From the NCBI GenBank assembly GCA_913041535.1, contig CAJWJK010000011.1, forward strand, positions 1 to 54,920: a stretch of 54,920 nt of DNA. The letters run 5' to 3'. The notes beneath the pieces were generated by a model, which did no database searches, had not been told where the DNA came from, and saw only the letters and a program-made list of their open reading frames with translations. The position numbers and the translations under genes are program-made. This DNA is from an uncultured Alphaproteobacteria bacterium (GTDB lineage: Bacteria > Pseudomonadota > Alphaproteobacteria > VGEJ01). Positions within the stretch are counted from its first letter, which is position 1; every line of letters begins with the position of its first letter. Positions 44,647-54,214 of this stretch are shown here, piece by piece.

Positions 44647-46029
44647 ATGTTTGATGTGCTTAGCGATCGTTTAGGAGCAGTCTTAGGTACGCTTAAAGGG
44701 CATGCTCTATTGTCGGAAGGCGATATTGTAAAGGCACTCCGGGAAGTGCGCATAGCACTACTCGAAGCCGATGTTGCTCTACCCGTCGTAAAAGAATTTG
44801 TGGATAACGTACACCACAAAGCTAGTGGCTCTGATGTGCTAAAGAACGTTAGCCCCAGCCAAATGGTGATCAAGATCGTACACGACGAGCTTGTCACAAT
44901 TCTTGGTGAAGAGAGCGAAAGTCTCGATATAGCAACAGTGCCGCCTGCCTGTATTCTTATGGTGGGCCTTCAGGGATCAGGAAAAACTACGACTGCAGCT
45001 AAGATTGCATATCGGCTAAAGAATCGAGATAAAAAGAAGGTTCTATTGGCATCTCTGGACACTCAGCGGCCAGCAGCCCAGGAACAGCTGGCGATTCTTG
45101 GAAAACAAGCTGATGTACCAACACTTCCAATAGTTGCAAACCAAATCCCTATTGACATCGCAAGGCGTGCAATCAATGCCGGGAAACTTCAAGGCTTTGA
45201 TGTAGTAATACTCGATACAGCAGGCCGCATACATGCAGATGCTGGCTTAATGGCAGATGCAGCAGCTTTGCGAGAAGCGGTGAAGCCTGTTGAGGTGTTG
45301 TTGGTGGCAGACGCGTTAACCGGCCAAGACGCGGTAAATCTAGCCAGTCAGTTCAAAGAGAAATTAGACATCACTGGTGTTGTGCTAACCCGTATTGACG
45401 GTGATGCCCGAGGTGGCGCGGCATTAAGTATTCGAGCTGCCGCCGGATGTCCCATTAAGTTACTTGGTAATGGTGAGAAGCTGGACGATTTGGATGGATT
45501 TTATCCTGACCGAATCGCCTCACGCATTCTAGGCATGGGGGACGTTGTTAGTTTAGTTGAAAAAGCGCAAGAAACGATTGAAGAGCAAGATGCCGCTGTC
45601 CTTGAGAAAAGATTAATGGAGGGACGTTTCGACTTATCTGACTTGGCCTCACAGCTCCAACAGGTGCGTAAAATGGGCGGAATGAGTGGAATATTGGGCC
45701 TTTTGCCAGGTGTTGGAAAGGTCAAAACCCAAATGACAAATGCGGGACTGGACGAGCGAGCGCTTGTGCGCCAGGAGGCGATTATTGGATCAATGACCAA
45801 TGCGGAACGCCAAAATGCTAGACTCATCAATGGCGCACGCAAACGCCGCATTGCCTCCGGATCAGGAACCTCAGTCCAGGAAGTCAACCGATTGCTAAAA
45901 CAATACAAGCAGATGTCTACTATGGTTAAGAAGGTTGGAAGAATGGGTAAAAAGGGCATACTCCGTCAGGGAATGCCTAATTTTTCTGGCATCCCAGGCC
46001 TTCAGGGTAATCGTCATCAAATACGCTAG
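44647..46029 (+). CDS. ffh: Signal recognition particle protein Ffh (SRP54)
   Basis: Binds signal peptides and 4.5S RNA. The NG domain has [35 protein letters not shown] and [13 protein letters not shown]. The methionine-rich M-domain spans about 330-450, with the RNA-binding region [22 protein letters not shown]. The length of 460 residues is typical. A strong two-part hairpin precedes the AAGGAG site. It heads the ffh-rpsP-rimM-trmD-rplS run, and its receptor FtsY is encoded 3 kb away on the other strand. Confidence 0.97.
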   Translation: MFDVLSDRLGAVLGTLKGHALLSEGDIVKALREVRIALLEADVALPVVKEFVDNVHHKASGSDVLKNVSPSQMVIKIVHDELVTILGEESESLDIATVPPACILMVGLQGSGKTTTAAKIAYRLKNRDKKKVLLASLDTQRPAAQEQLAILGKQADVPTLPIVANQIPIDIARRAINAGKLQGFDVVILDTAGRIHADAGLMADAAALREAVKPVEVLLVADALTGQDAVNLASQFKEKLDITGVVLTRIDGDARGGAALSIRAAAGCPIKLLGNGEKLDDLDGFYPDRIASRILGMGDVVSLVEKAQETIEEQDAAVLEKRLMEGRFDLSDLASQLQQVRKMGGMSGILGLLPGVGKVKTQMTNAGLDERALVRQEAIIGSMTNAERQNARLINGARKRRIASGSGTSVQEVNRLLKQYKQMSTMVKKVGRMGKKGILRQGMPNFSGIPGLQGNRHQIR

Positions 46030-46058
46030 ATAGCAAAACCAGAGGAGCAGACTTAAGA

Positions 46059-46577
46059 ATGTCTTTAAAAATCCGTTTGACGAGGAGTGGCGCAAAAAAG
46101 CGACCTTTCTATCGCATCGTACTCGCCGATTCACGTAGCCCTCGTGATGGTAAATTTATCGAACGACTAGGCACCTACAACCCTTTATTACGGCCTGATG
46201 ACCCAAGTCGGGTTACCTTAAAGGAAGAGCGTATCCGTCACTGGCTACATCATGGCGCGCGCCCGACCGAACGAGTAGCGCGTTTTTTAGGTGCTGCTAA
46301 TCTGATTGAGACACCAAAGCAACGCAACAACCCACTTAAGGCTCAGCCAAAAGCTAAAGCCCAAGAACGTGCGAAAGAAGCGCAAAGTGCAGCAGCGGAA
46401 ACCAATGCTGCTATAACAGACAATGAAACCAGCAATATCGCCGAGACGTCGTCGTCAGACGCTGCCGAGGCATCTCAGGAGACAGAAGAAACCAGCGCGG
46501 ACCCCGGAAACGATTCTGAGGACGCTGCCGAGGCCACTACATCCACAGACACCAGCGAGACTAAAGGTAACTCTTGA
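46059..46577 (+). CDS. rpsP: 30S ribosomal protein S16 (bS16) with long acidic tail
   Basis: Small-subunit assembly protein. The S16 core is residues 1-85: [37 protein letters not shown] and [21 protein letters not shown]. Residues about 90-172 are a low-complexity tail rich in Ala, Glu, Ser and Thr with few hydrophobic residues. Alphaproteobacterial S16 proteins often carry such extensions, but this one doubles the protein. A GAGGAG site precedes the ATG. Confidence 0.96.
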   Translation: MSLKIRLTRSGAKKRPFYRIVLADSRSPRDGKFIERLGTYNPLLRPDDPSRVTLKEERIRHWLHHGARPTERVARFLGAANLIETPKQRNNPLKAQPKAKAQERAKEAQSAAAETNAAITDNETSNIAETSSSDAAEASQETEETSADPGNDSEDAAEATTSTDTSETKGNS

Positions 46578-46599
46578 GGCTACATAGACTGTTACTGAT

Positions 46600-47160
46600 A
46601 TGACAGACACATATACATCCATGTCAGATACGTTGGAGCAGCCTGACGTTCACTCGGTGTGTCTTGGAGCTGTGGTTGGCGCTCACGGACTTTCTGGCGA
46701 GGTAAGAATAAAAAGCTTTACACAACACCCTGAAAATATTGCCGCTTATGGTCCGCTTTTTGATGAAGATACTGAACGTTCATTTGAGTTAGTTAATGTG
46801 CGACAACGCGGCAATATTGTCATCGCGCGTGTTGCTGGTATCAATGATAGGAACTCAGCCCAAAACATTGTAGGCGCCCGTTTGTTTGTGAAGCGGAACG
46901 CATTAGAAACCCTTCCAAACAATGAGTTCTACCACATCGACCTGGTTGGATTGCGCGCCGAAAGAGAATGCGGGCGCCCCTTTGGCCGAGTAAATGCTGT
47001 CCGCAACTTTGGAACTGGTGACATCCTTGAAATCACGCGTGAATCAAATGAAACCGTAATGGTGCCCTTTACCTCAGACATTGTACCTAAAGTCGACATA
47101 CAAGGCGGATGCTTAGTTGTGGCATTACCGTTTGATGCGATTGAGAAAGATACGGGATAA
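46600..47160 (+). CDS. rimM: Ribosome maturation factor RimM
   Basis: Binds S19 and helps 16S rRNA processing. The N-domain shows VCLGAVVGAHGLSGEVRIKSFT and the PRC-barrel domain has NEFYHIDLVGL, then GTGDILEI and the terminal MVPFTSDIVPKVD block. Translation could begin at either ATG 46600 or ATG 46621; neither has a strong ribosome site. It lies 22 bases after rpsP and 5 bases before trmD. Confidence 0.95.
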   Translation: MTDTYTSMSDTLEQPDVHSVCLGAVVGAHGLSGEVRIKSFTQHPENIAAYGPLFDEDTERSFELVNVRQRGNIVIARVAGINDRNSAQNIVGARLFVKRNALETLPNNEFYHIDLVGLRAERECGRPFGRVNAVRNFGTGDILEITRESNETVMVPFTSDIVPKVDIQGGCLVVALPFDAIEKDTG

Positions 47161-47165
47161 GCATA

Positions 47166-47900
47166 ATGTCTTCCCAAGAAATGTTCTCTGCACGAGTTTT
47201 GAGTTTATACCCCTCCATGTTTCCCGGGCCGCTTAACTACTCTTTAGCAGGACGAGCCCTAAAAGATAAACGATGGGACCTTTCTGTGCTTAACATTCGG
47301 GAGTTTGCATCAGATCCTCATAAGACCGTTGACGGACGACCCTTTGGTGGTGGTCCGGGTATGGTGTTAAGAGCAGATGTATTGGATAGAGCTCTTAGTG
47401 CTATCATCCCAAAGGAGCAACAAAACGAGCCTGTTATCGTACTAAGTCCTCGCGGAAATCCCCTAGACCAAAAGCGCGTTAATGAGCTAGCCCTCGGAGC
47501 TGGCCTTACACTCATTTGCGGTCGCTTCGAAGGAATTGACCATCGTATAATTGATGCCTACGGTGCAGAAGAGATAAGTCTCGGTGATTTTGTGCTCTCC
47601 GGCGGTGAAATCGCTGCGATTGCCCTTCTTGACGCTGTAGTCCGGCTCTTGCCAAATGTAATCGGAGCGGCTGAAAGCTTAACAAATGAAAGCTTCACAG
47701 ATAACTTACTGGAATACCCACAGTTTACTCGCCCTCAAATTTGGGATGGGTATACAGTGCCAAATATCCTCCTATCAGGAGACCATGCGGGAATTGCCTC
47801 ATGGCGACAGAATGAATCGGAGCAGTTAACCCGCGAACGGCGCCCAGATCTTTGGGCGCGCCATAACAGAGAATTGACTAGTGCGAGGGTAAAAAAATGA
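47166..47900 (+). CDS. trmD: tRNA (guanine-N1)-methyltransferase
   Basis: Methylates G37 of tRNAs with SAM through a deep trefoil knot. Seen are [54 protein letters not shown] and the C-terminal HNRELT. The length of 244 residues is typical. Its end overlaps the rplS start (ATGA) by four bases. Confidence 0.96.
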   Translation: MSSQEMFSARVLSLYPSMFPGPLNYSLAGRALKDKRWDLSVLNIREFASDPHKTVDGRPFGGGPGMVLRADVLDRALSAIIPKEQQNEPVIVLSPRGNPLDQKRVNELALGAGLTLICGRFEGIDHRIIDAYGAEEISLGDFVLSGGEIAAIALLDAVVRLLPNVIGAAESLTNESFTDNLLEYPQFTRPQIWDGYTVPNILLSGDHAGIASWRQNESEQLTRERRPDLWARHNRELTSARVKK

Positions 47901-48277
47901 ACCTATTACAAGAAATAGAACTTGAGGAAGTAAAAAAACTGGGCGATGAGAGATCAGTTCCAGAGTTTGCTCCCGGCGATACTCTTCGCGTGATGGTCAA
48001 AGTCGTAGAAGGGTCTCGAGAACGTTTGCAAGCCTTTGAAGGAGTTTGTATCGCACGAAAAAACCGAGGTACAGGCTCATCTTTCACTGTAAGAAAACTT
48101 TCATACGGTGAAGGAGTTGAGCGAGTTTTTCCACTTCACTCACCACAAATTGCCCGTATTGAAGTCATACGACGAGGGGCCGTTCGCAGGTCAAAACTAT
48201 ACTACCTTCGAGGCCGCACAGGAAAGCGCGCACGAATTTCAGAAAAAGTTGACCGCACCTCATCCCGCAATAAATAG
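47897..48277 (+). CDS. rplS: 50S ribosomal protein L19 (bL19)
   Basis: Located at the 30S-50S interface. The family sequence includes [56 protein letters not shown] and [15 protein letters not shown]. The length is 126 residues with the usual short alphaproteobacterial extension. The ATG overlaps the trmD stop, which indicates coupling. Confidence 0.97.
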   Translation: MNLLQEIELEEVKKLGDERSVPEFAPGDTLRVMVKVVEGSRERLQAFEGVCIARKNRGTGSSFTVRKLSYGEGVERVFPLHSPQIARIEVIRRGAVRRSKLYYLRGRTGKRARISEKVDRTSSRNK

Positions 48278-48309
48278 CTTAACTGAAACCTCCCCAAAGG
48301 TTTGAATGA

Positions 48310-49722
48310 ATGACTACACAACGGACGTTGTTCGATAAAGTCTGGGAAAGCCACATTGTGGATACACAAGATGACGGAACTTGCCTTCTCTATATTGATC
48401 GGCATCTTGTTCACGAAGTCACCAGCCCACAAGCATTTGAAGGACTCCGAACCGCTGGCAGGCCAGTGAGGCGCTGCGATGCAACACTGACGGTGGTAGA
48501 CCACAATGTTCCCACTACGCCAGATCGAAAATCAGGCATTATCCAAGAAAAAGAATCAAGGATCCAAGTTGAAACACTTGAACAAAATGTCGTGGATTTC
48601 GGACTGACATATTTTTCAATGAACGACTTGCGCCAAGGCATTGTGCATATCATCGGTCCAGAGCAGGGATTTACTCTTCCTGGCACCACCATAGTTTGTG
48701 GTGATTCTCACACAGCAACACATGGTGCATTTGGTGCCCTAGCATTTGGTATCGGCACCTCTGAGGTAGAACACGTCCTAGCAACTCAAACATTATTGCA
48801 ACGACGTCCCGCCAACATGCGCATTACGGTTGACGGATCTATGGGACACGGCATCACTGCAAAAGATATAGTACTAGCAGTCATCGGCCAGATTGGAGCT
48901 GGTGGAGGAATAGGACACGCAATCGAATATGCTGGATCGGCAATAAAAGCGCTAAGCATGGATGGCCGTATGACGATCTGCAACATGTCAATCGAAGCCG
49001 GAGCTAGAGCAGGATTGATTGCACCTGATCAAACTACATTCGAATACCTAAAAGGTCGCCCAATGGCACCGAAAGCTGGATCCTGGGAGCAAGCAGAGGC
49101 ACATTGGGCAACACTTCCATCAGACCCTGGAGCTAAATATGACAAGGAAGTCATAGTCGATGCGAGCATGATTGCTCCCCAAGTAACATGGGGGACAAGC
49201 CCAGAGGATGTTGCACCAATAACGGGTAATATTCCAGACCCACTAGACGAATCTGACCCAAAACGTCGTGCTGCAATAGAGGATTCTCTTGACTACATGG
49301 GCCTGAGGAGTGGAATGCCACTAACCGATGTTCAAATAGATCGCGTCTTCATAGGTTCTTGCACGAATGGTCGAATAGAAGATTTGCGGGAAGTAGCCCG
49401 CATCGCCGAGGGACGAAAAATCGCGTCACACGTGAACGCCATGGTCGTCCCTGGTTCTGGCCTAGTCAAGCAACAAGCCGAAGATGAGGGCCTAGATCAA
49501 ATTCTAACCCAAGCTGGTTTTGAGTGGCGTGAGCCTGGTTGTTCCATGTGTCTTGCAATGAATCCTGACAAGCTGGCTCCTGGAGAGCGCTGTGCATCAA
49601 CTTCAAATCGAAATTTCAAAGGCAGACAAGGCCCCGGCGGACGGACCCATTTAGTCAGCCCGGCAATGGCAGCAGCAGCAGCAATCAAGGGTTGTCTTGC
49701 CGACGTTAGGGAGCTTATTTAA
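48310..49722 (+). CDS. leuC: 3-isopropylmalate dehydratase, large subunit
   Basis: Isomerises 2- to 3-isopropylmalate together with LeuD. The [4Fe-4S] cysteines are in IGSCTNGR and [11 protein letters not shown], and the aconitase-type blocks [25 protein letters not shown] and [14 protein letters not shown] are clear. The length of 470 residues is typical. It follows rplS by 32 bases and precedes leuD by 3 bases. Confidence 0.97.
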   Translation: MTTQRTLFDKVWESHIVDTQDDGTCLLYIDRHLVHEVTSPQAFEGLRTAGRPVRRCDATLTVVDHNVPTTPDRKSGIIQEKESRIQVETLEQNVVDFGLTYFSMNDLRQGIVHIIGPEQGFTLPGTTIVCGDSHTATHGAFGALAFGIGTSEVEHVLATQTLLQRRPANMRITVDGSMGHGITAKDIVLAVIGQIGAGGGIGHAIEYAGSAIKALSMDGRMTICNMSIEAGARAGLIAPDQTTFEYLKGRPMAPKAGSWEQAEAHWATLPSDPGAKYDKEVIVDASMIAPQVTWGTSPEDVAPITGNIPDPLDESDPKRRAAIEDSLDYMGLRSGMPLTDVQIDRVFIGSCTNGRIEDLREVARIAEGRKIASHVNAMVVPGSGLVKQQAEDEGLDQILTQAGFEWREPGCSMCLAMNPDKLAPGERCASTSNRNFKGRQGPGGRTHLVSPAMAAAAAIKGCLADVRELI

Positions 49723-49725
49723 CAA

Positions 49726-50334
49726 ATGGAAAAATTTGACGTTGTCTCTGGCATTGCTGCACCGATGCCACGCCCAAATATTGACACGGATCAGATCATC
49801 CCAGCAAGATTTTTGCGTACGACTAAACGTACAGGCTTAGGAATCTATCTATTTAACGAACTTAGGTTCAAACCTGACGGGTCAGAAAACCCAAGTTTTA
49901 TATTGAACCAGCCACCTTATCGGGACTCGGCACTAATTGTAGCCGGAGACAACTTTGGCTGTGGCTCAAGTCGTGAGCACGCCCCCTGGGCTCTTCTTGA
50001 TTTTGGTATCCGCTGTGTAATTTCCACTGGATTTGCCGACATATTCTTTAACAATTGTTTCAAAAACGGACTTCTACCAATAGTTGTAAATGCCAAAGAA
50101 CTAGCATTCCTCATGAGAGAAGCTGAAAACCAAACACCTTTAACAGTTAATTTGGATAAACAGACTATTAACCTGCTGGACGATACATCGACAGTCAGTT
50201 TTGATGTCGACCCATTTCGCAAGCATTGTCTGAGAAATGGGTTGGATGATATCGGCCTAACTCTCGAAAAAGAGGATAAGATTACAGCATTTGAAGAAAT
50301 TCAAAAATCAAACCAACCGTGGCTATATCCTTAA
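49726..50334 (+). CDS. leuD: 3-isopropylmalate dehydratase, small subunit
   Basis: Swivelling domain partner of LeuC. Recognised by [40 protein letters not shown] and [17 protein letters not shown]. At 202 residues it has typical length. It starts 3 bases after leuC, and leuB follows after 37 bases, so the leuCDB order is standard for this lineage. Confidence 0.97.
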   Translation: MEKFDVVSGIAAPMPRPNIDTDQIIPARFLRTTKRTGLGIYLFNELRFKPDGSENPSFILNQPPYRDSALIVAGDNFGCGSSREHAPWALLDFGIRCVISTGFADIFFNNCFKNGLLPIVVNAKELAFLMREAENQTPLTVNLDKQTINLLDDTSTVSFDVDPFRKHCLRNGLDDIGLTLEKEDKITAFEEIQKSNQPWLYP

Positions 50335-50371
50335 CTTCTAGTTTGGATCTGATTTCCGAAAGGTTTCTGCC

Positions 50372-51484
50372 ATGACTAACAGAAAGAAAATACTGGTTCT
50401 TCCCGGCGATGGTATTGGCCCAGAAGTCATGTATGAAACGCGACGAATAATGAACTGGATGGAAGAGAATGGCGCTGTTTCATTTGAGATCGAGGAGGGA
50501 TTGGTCGGAGGAGCATCTATAGATGAGCATAACGTCCCCCTAACAGACGCTGTTCTTGACCAAGCACTTTCATCAGATGCTATTCTTTTCGGTGCGGTAG
50601 GAGGGCCAAAATGGGCATCCGTCGAATTCGACAAACGTCCGGAGATTGGTATTTTGAAATTACGTCAATCCCTAGACCTGTTCGCTAATTTGCGACCAGC
50701 CATTGTATTCTCTGCTCTCGCGCACGCATCCTCACTAAAACCCGACCTTGTTACCGGCTTAAACCTCATGATTGTACGCGAACTTACGGGTGGTGTGTAT
50801 TTTGGAGAACCTAGAGGAATCGAAACGCTCCCCAATGGTGATCGTCGTGCCGTCAACACTCAGACATATACGACACCTGAAATAGTTCGTGTAGCTCGCA
50901 TTGCATTTGAACTTGCACGTAAAAGAAATGGGAGGGTCTGCTCTGTTGAAAAAGCTAATGTAATGGAAAGTGGCGTGCTCTGGCGGGAAGAAGTTGAAAC
51001 GCTTCAGAATTCAGAATACCCCGACGTTGAACTCACTCACATGTATGCGGATAATGCGGCCATGCAGCTTGTGCGCACGCCGAAACAATTTGATGTTATC
51101 GTGACAGACAATCTCTTTGGAGACATTTTATCAGATTGCGCATCAATGTTAACTGGTTCCTTAGGTATGCTGCCGTCCGCCTCACTGGGTGCCGTGGACA
51201 GTTACGGGAGCCGCAGGGCGCTTTATGAGCCCATTCATGGCAGCGCGCCTGATATCGCGGGTACTGGTGCCGCCAACCCTCTAGCTATGATCTTAAGCTT
51301 CGCGATGATGCTTCGGTATTCATTTGACCTTGGAAATACTGCGGACCTCGTAGAGAGTTCTGTTTCCAACGTTTTGAATGCCGGACTACGCACTGACGAT
51401 ATAATGCAAGAGGGTAAATCTCGCGTTACAACTAGCGAAATGGGTGATGCAGTGCTAGATTTTCTCGATCAGAAAAATAGATAG
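50372..51484 (+). CDS. leuB: 3-isopropylmalate dehydrogenase
   Basis: NAD-dependent oxidative decarboxylase of leucine synthesis. It shows [22 protein letters not shown], the metal-binding [15 protein letters not shown] and [24 protein letters not shown]. The length of 370 residues is typical. asd follows after 12 bases, so co-transcription is likely. Confidence 0.97.
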   Translation: MTNRKKILVLPGDGIGPEVMYETRRIMNWMEENGAVSFEIEEGLVGGASIDEHNVPLTDAVLDQALSSDAILFGAVGGPKWASVEFDKRPEIGILKLRQSLDLFANLRPAIVFSALAHASSLKPDLVTGLNLMIVRELTGGVYFGEPRGIETLPNGDRRAVNTQTYTTPEIVRVARIAFELARKRNGRVCSVEKANVMESGVLWREEVETLQNSEYPDVELTHMYADNAAMQLVRTPKQFDVIVTDNLFGDILSDCASMLTGSLGMLPSASLGAVDSYGSRRALYEPIHGSAPDIAGTGAANPLAMILSFAMMLRYSFDLGNTADLVESSVSNVLNAGLRTDDIMQEGKSRVTTSEMGDAVLDFLDQKNR

Positions 51485-51496
51485 CCATCCTGCAGT

Positions 51497-52040
51497 ATGG
51501 GGTATCGCATTGCGATAGTCGGGGCTACCGGCAGCGTGGGTCAAGAGTTACTTAACATACTTTCTGAACGTAACTTCCCTGTTGATACTCTCGTTCCACT
51601 CGCGTCTTCCGAATCTTCCGGCACCCATATAACGTTTGGTAACGACAAATCACTTAAAGTTAGAGATCTCGAAAGCTTCAGCTTTCGCAACACTGATATA
51701 GCGCTATTTGCTGCCGATAACCGCATTGCAGCAAATTACGCACCAAAAGCAGCTCGAGCCGGCGCCGTAGTAATCGATAACTCTAGTCACTTTAGAATGG
51801 ATAATGACGTTCCTCTTATCGTACCAGAAGTCAACGGTGAAGAGATATTCGGCTACACGCACAGAAACATCATTGCCAATCCGAACTGCTCCACCACCCA
51901 ATTGGTTGTTGCACTTAAACCTCTACACGATCAAGCAATAATCAAACGGGTTGTAGTAACAACTTACCAGTCTGTCTCAGGTGCCGGACGTGCAGCAATG
52001 GACGAGTTATTTGAGCAGACTAAGGCGATCTATATCGATG
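51497..52040 (+). pseudogene. asd: Aspartate-semialdehyde dehydrogenase, truncated by a sequence junction
   Basis: The first 180 or so residues are a normal Asd: VGATGSVGQELLNIL, the catalytic Cys in ANPNCSTTQLVVAL and TTYQSVSGAGRAAMDELFEQTKAIY. After about base 52,040 the frame stays open to 52,141, but the encoded residues no longer look like Asd and the family's C-terminal 140-150 residues are missing. The antisense strand there reads as a cupin gene. The truncation therefore looks like a join of two DNAs rather than decay. Asd is essential for lysine, threonine and methionine, which also argues against a true loss. Confidence 0.85.
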
Positions 52041-52163
52041 GTACTGTCGAGAGAGGCGGGAGCCAGAAGTTATATGCAGAAGCTTTCCCACATAGTCTGG
52101 AGTGTGTGCCCAGATTATCTCATGGCCCCACGGTTTGTTGATTTTTGTATGTTTGTTCTTCAT
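52020..52163 (-). CDS. Cupin protein (mannose-6-phosphate isomerase-like), 5' part only
   Basis: ATG at 52163 opens 47 codons reading KINKPWGHEIIWAHTPDYVGKLLHI, then GSRLSRQYHR, the N-terminal half of a cupin domain of phosphomannose-isomerase type. The likeness is clear up to about base 52,035. Beyond that the frame runs into asd antisense sequence and stops at 52020. The start codon follows the stop of the vWA-like gene directly (TAGATG), so the two were neighbours in the donor. The gene is incomplete because of the junction. Confidence 0.65.
   Translation of the reverse strand: MKNKHTKINKPWGHEIIWAHTPDYVGKLLHITSGSRLSRQYHRYRSP
52030..52050. other. Junction between alphaproteobacterial DNA and an unrelated fragment
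   Basis: Plus-strand Asd homology (QTKAIYIDGT) ends in the same ten to twenty bases where minus-strand cupin homology (SRQYHR) begins. The two coding signals cross with only a few ambiguous bases, the appearance of a chimeric join, possibly at a short shared sequence. The exact base cannot be fixed by eye. Confidence 0.75.
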
Positions 52164-52655
52164 CTAGCATCCTCCTAAAATATTATAATCAATATCAATC
52201 ATGCTGCCGGCGATTGGGATATGGGCAGCGTCAAAAATCACACTATTGATGAGTGGGTCATAGGCCCAGTTGCCAACACTCACATTATCGACAAAAACTT
52301 CAATAGTCTGCACAACTGGAATGTCTGATAACTCGAAGGAAGACTTTACAATAGAATCTTTGGCTAGAGTTTCCATCTTTAGGCCCCAGTCGGCGTCACA
52401 TAGGGAGAGATAAGTTCCACCCATGTCAGTAACGACATCTTCATAGTCCGGACTACAAGAAGCCCACTTGTTGTAGGTGTACCCCGTCGTGGAAGTATAG
52501 GGCATCGAGCAGCCGGCTGGGCATTCCCCTGCAACCGCATGGGCCACAATTCGAGACGAACTAACCTTTACGCCCTTAAAGTAGGTCGAATAATCCAAAG
52601 CTGAAGATAGAAGGGTGGAGTAGTCTGGCTCATCTGAAACAAAAATCAATGACAT
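52164..52655 (-). CDS. C-terminal fragment of a von Willebrand A-like protein
   Basis: The 163-residue frame begins at the second junction and reads SLIFVSDEPDYS, the middle of a vWA-type domain (the I/L-I-F-V-S-D-E block). A Cys-containing insertion follows (ECPAGCSMPY), then a DMGGTYLSLCDADWGLKMETLAKDS segment and a beta-rich end (IEVFVDNVSVGNWAYDPLINSVIF). The N-terminal part with the metal-binding motif is missing. I have only a partial recollection of similar proteins from other marine bacteria, so the family call is tentative. The gene is unlike its neighbours on both sides. Confidence 0.5.
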   Translation of the reverse strand: MSLIFVSDEPDYSTLLSSALDYSTYFKGVKVSSSRIVAHAVAGECPAGCSMPYTSTTGYTYNKWASCSPDYEDVVTDMGGTYLSLCDADWGLKMETLAKDSIVKSSFELSDIPVVQTIEVFVDNVSVGNWAYDPLINSVIFDAAHIPIAGSMIDIDYNILGGC

Positions 52656-52690
52656 TTTACCATCACATAGAAGAATTAAACAATGTTGAA
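52640..52690. other. Second junction: abrupt change to AT-rich, SAR11-like DNA
   Basis: From about 52,655 onward the sequence is dominated by A/T homopolymers and AAA, AAT and TTT codons, in contrast to the balanced composition before it. The minus-strand vWA-like frame loses its family likeness at the same place. The exact base is not determined. Confidence 0.65.
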
Positions 52691-52876
52691 TGGAGATATC
52701 ATAAAATATTTGAGGGGCTTTATGAAGATTTGGAAAATAAAAAAGAAGAGAATAAAAATCAAACTCCTCCTAAAATGGCAAGACTTGCTTGGCCAAAAGC
52801 AAAATATGGAGTTTATCTTGCTGTTTTTATTATTCTTTTTGTTTTATTAATACTTTACAAAGATTTAATTTTGTAA
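52649..52876 (+). CDS. Small single-helix membrane protein (75 residues), start uncertain
   Basis: A short protein with an acidic, lysine-rich N-terminal half (YEDLENKKEENKNQ), then MARLAWPKAKYG and one hydrophobic segment, VYLAVFIILFVLLILY, near the C-terminus. No function is recognised. It lies 12 bases before the glutamine-synthetase-like gene and may be co-transcribed with it. The first dozen codons fall at the junction, so the native start may differ. Confidence 0.5.
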   Translation: MTFYHHIEELNNVEWRYHKIFEGLYEDLENKKEENKNQTPPKMARLAWPKAKYGVYLAVFIILFVLLILYKDLIL

Positions 52877-52888
52877 TTAATTTGTTTT

Positions 52889-54214
52889 ATGCCAAAAGAT
52901 TTATCAAAGATAGCAAAACAAAAAAAAATAAAATATTTTTTAATCAGCTTTGTTGATTTATTTGGGGTGCTTAGATCAAAATTAGTTCCGACAGAAGCAA
53001 TTAAAGATATGCAAAAAAGTGGGGCAGGTTTTGCTGGATTTGCCACCTGGTTAGATATGACCCCAGCAGACGCTGATATGTTTGCTATTCCTGATCCTGA
53101 TAGTCTAATACAATTACCTTGGAAAAAAGAGGTAGGTTGGCTTGCATCTGATTTATGGATGAATGGAAAACCTGTAGATGCTTCACCAAGAGTAATGTTA
53201 AAAAAACAAATTTCCCGACTAGAAAAAAATAATATGACTTTAAAATCTGGTGTTGAATGTGAATATTTTTTAATTAATCCAGAAGGAACAGCTATTGCAG
53301 ATAAAAGAGATACTCAACCAAAACCTTGTTATGATCAATCCGCCTTAATGCGACAGTATGAATTAATAAAAGAAATATGTGACTCTATGATTAAGCTGGG
53401 ATGGGGCCCTTATCAAAATGATCATGAAGATGCTAATGGGCAATTTGAAATGAATTGGAATTTTGAAGAAAGTTTAAAAACTGCAGATAGACATGTTTTT
53501 TTTAAATTCATGGTTAAAACTATTGCGGAAAAACATGGTTTAAGAGCAACATTTATGCCAAAGCCATTTGAAAATTTAACTGGAAATGGTTGTCACGCTC
53601 ATGTGTCTCTATGGACAGGAAACAAAAATTTATTTTTAGACAAAGGTGATAAACTTGGGCTTTCAAAAACGGCCTATAATTTTTTAGGTGGTGTCTTGCA
53701 TTCTGCTGAAAGTTTAAGTGCTTTTTTTAATCCTTCTATAAATAGCTATAGAAGAATTGACGCTCCTGTAACAGCTTCGGGAGCTACTTGGTCGCCAAGT
53801 AAAATCTCTTATACTGGCAACAATAGAACTCATATGATTAGAGTGCCTGATCCAGGGCGTTTTGAATTACGTTTAATGGACGGATCAACTAATCCTTATT
53901 TATTACAAGCTGCTATTATTGCGGCAGGCTTAGATGGAATTGAAAAAAGACGCGATCCAGGGCCACCATTATTTGTTAATATGTATACTGAAGGAGATAA
54001 CTATCCGAACATTAAAAAACTACCTAGCGATTTAGAAAATTCTCTAGAAAACTTAAGTAATAGCGAAGTTTTGTTATCTGCCTTTGGTGAAAAAAATATT
54101 ACAAGCTATTTAAAATTAAAACAACAAGAATTGAAAGATTTTAATTCAAAAGAAACTTTTTCTAAAAAAGATTTAATAACTGAATGGGAAAAGTTAAATA
54201 CCCTAGATTGTTAA
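52889..54214 (+). CDS. Glutamine-synthetase-family enzyme, GlnT/GmaS type
   Basis: A 441-residue GS-fold ligase with the type known as type III glutamate-ammonia ligase (GlnT) or gamma-glutamylmethylamide synthetase (GmaS). Blocks seen are FVDLFGVLRSKLVP, GAGFAGFATWLDMTPADADMFA, YQNDHEDANGQFEMNW, FMPKPFENLTGNGCHAHVS and TGNNRTHMIRVPDPGRFELRL. Marine SAR11 and roseobacters use GmaS to ligate methylamine to glutamate during methylated-amine use. The protein matches that group closely by eye, but GlnT and GmaS are hard to separate without a tree. Codon use is strongly AT-rich. Confidence 0.8.
   Translation: MPKDLSKIAKQKKIKYFLISFVDLFGVLRSKLVPTEAIKDMQKSGAGFAGFATWLDMTPADADMFAIPDPDSLIQLPWKKEVGWLASDLWMNGKPVDASPRVMLKKQISRLEKNNMTLKSGVECEYFLINPEGTAIADKRDTQPKPCYDQSALMRQYELIKEICDSMIKLGWGPYQNDHEDANGQFEMNWNFEESLKTADRHVFFKFMVKTIAEKHGLRATFMPKPFENLTGNGCHAHVSLWTGNKNLFLDKGDKLGLSKTAYNFLGGVLHSAESLSAFFNPSINSYRRIDAPVTASGATWSPSKISYTGNNRTHMIRVPDPGRFELRLMDGSTNPYLLQAAIIAAGLDGIEKRRDPGPPLFVNMYTEGDNYPNIKKLPSDLENSLENLSNSEVLLSAFGEKNITSYLKLKQQELKDFNSKETFSKKDLITEWEKLNTLDC

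Noticed and set aside
52065-52141. A natural C-terminal frameshift of asd
   Set aside because: None of the three plus-strand frames restores Asd-like sequence, whereas the minus strand reads clearly as a cupin, so a join explains the data better.
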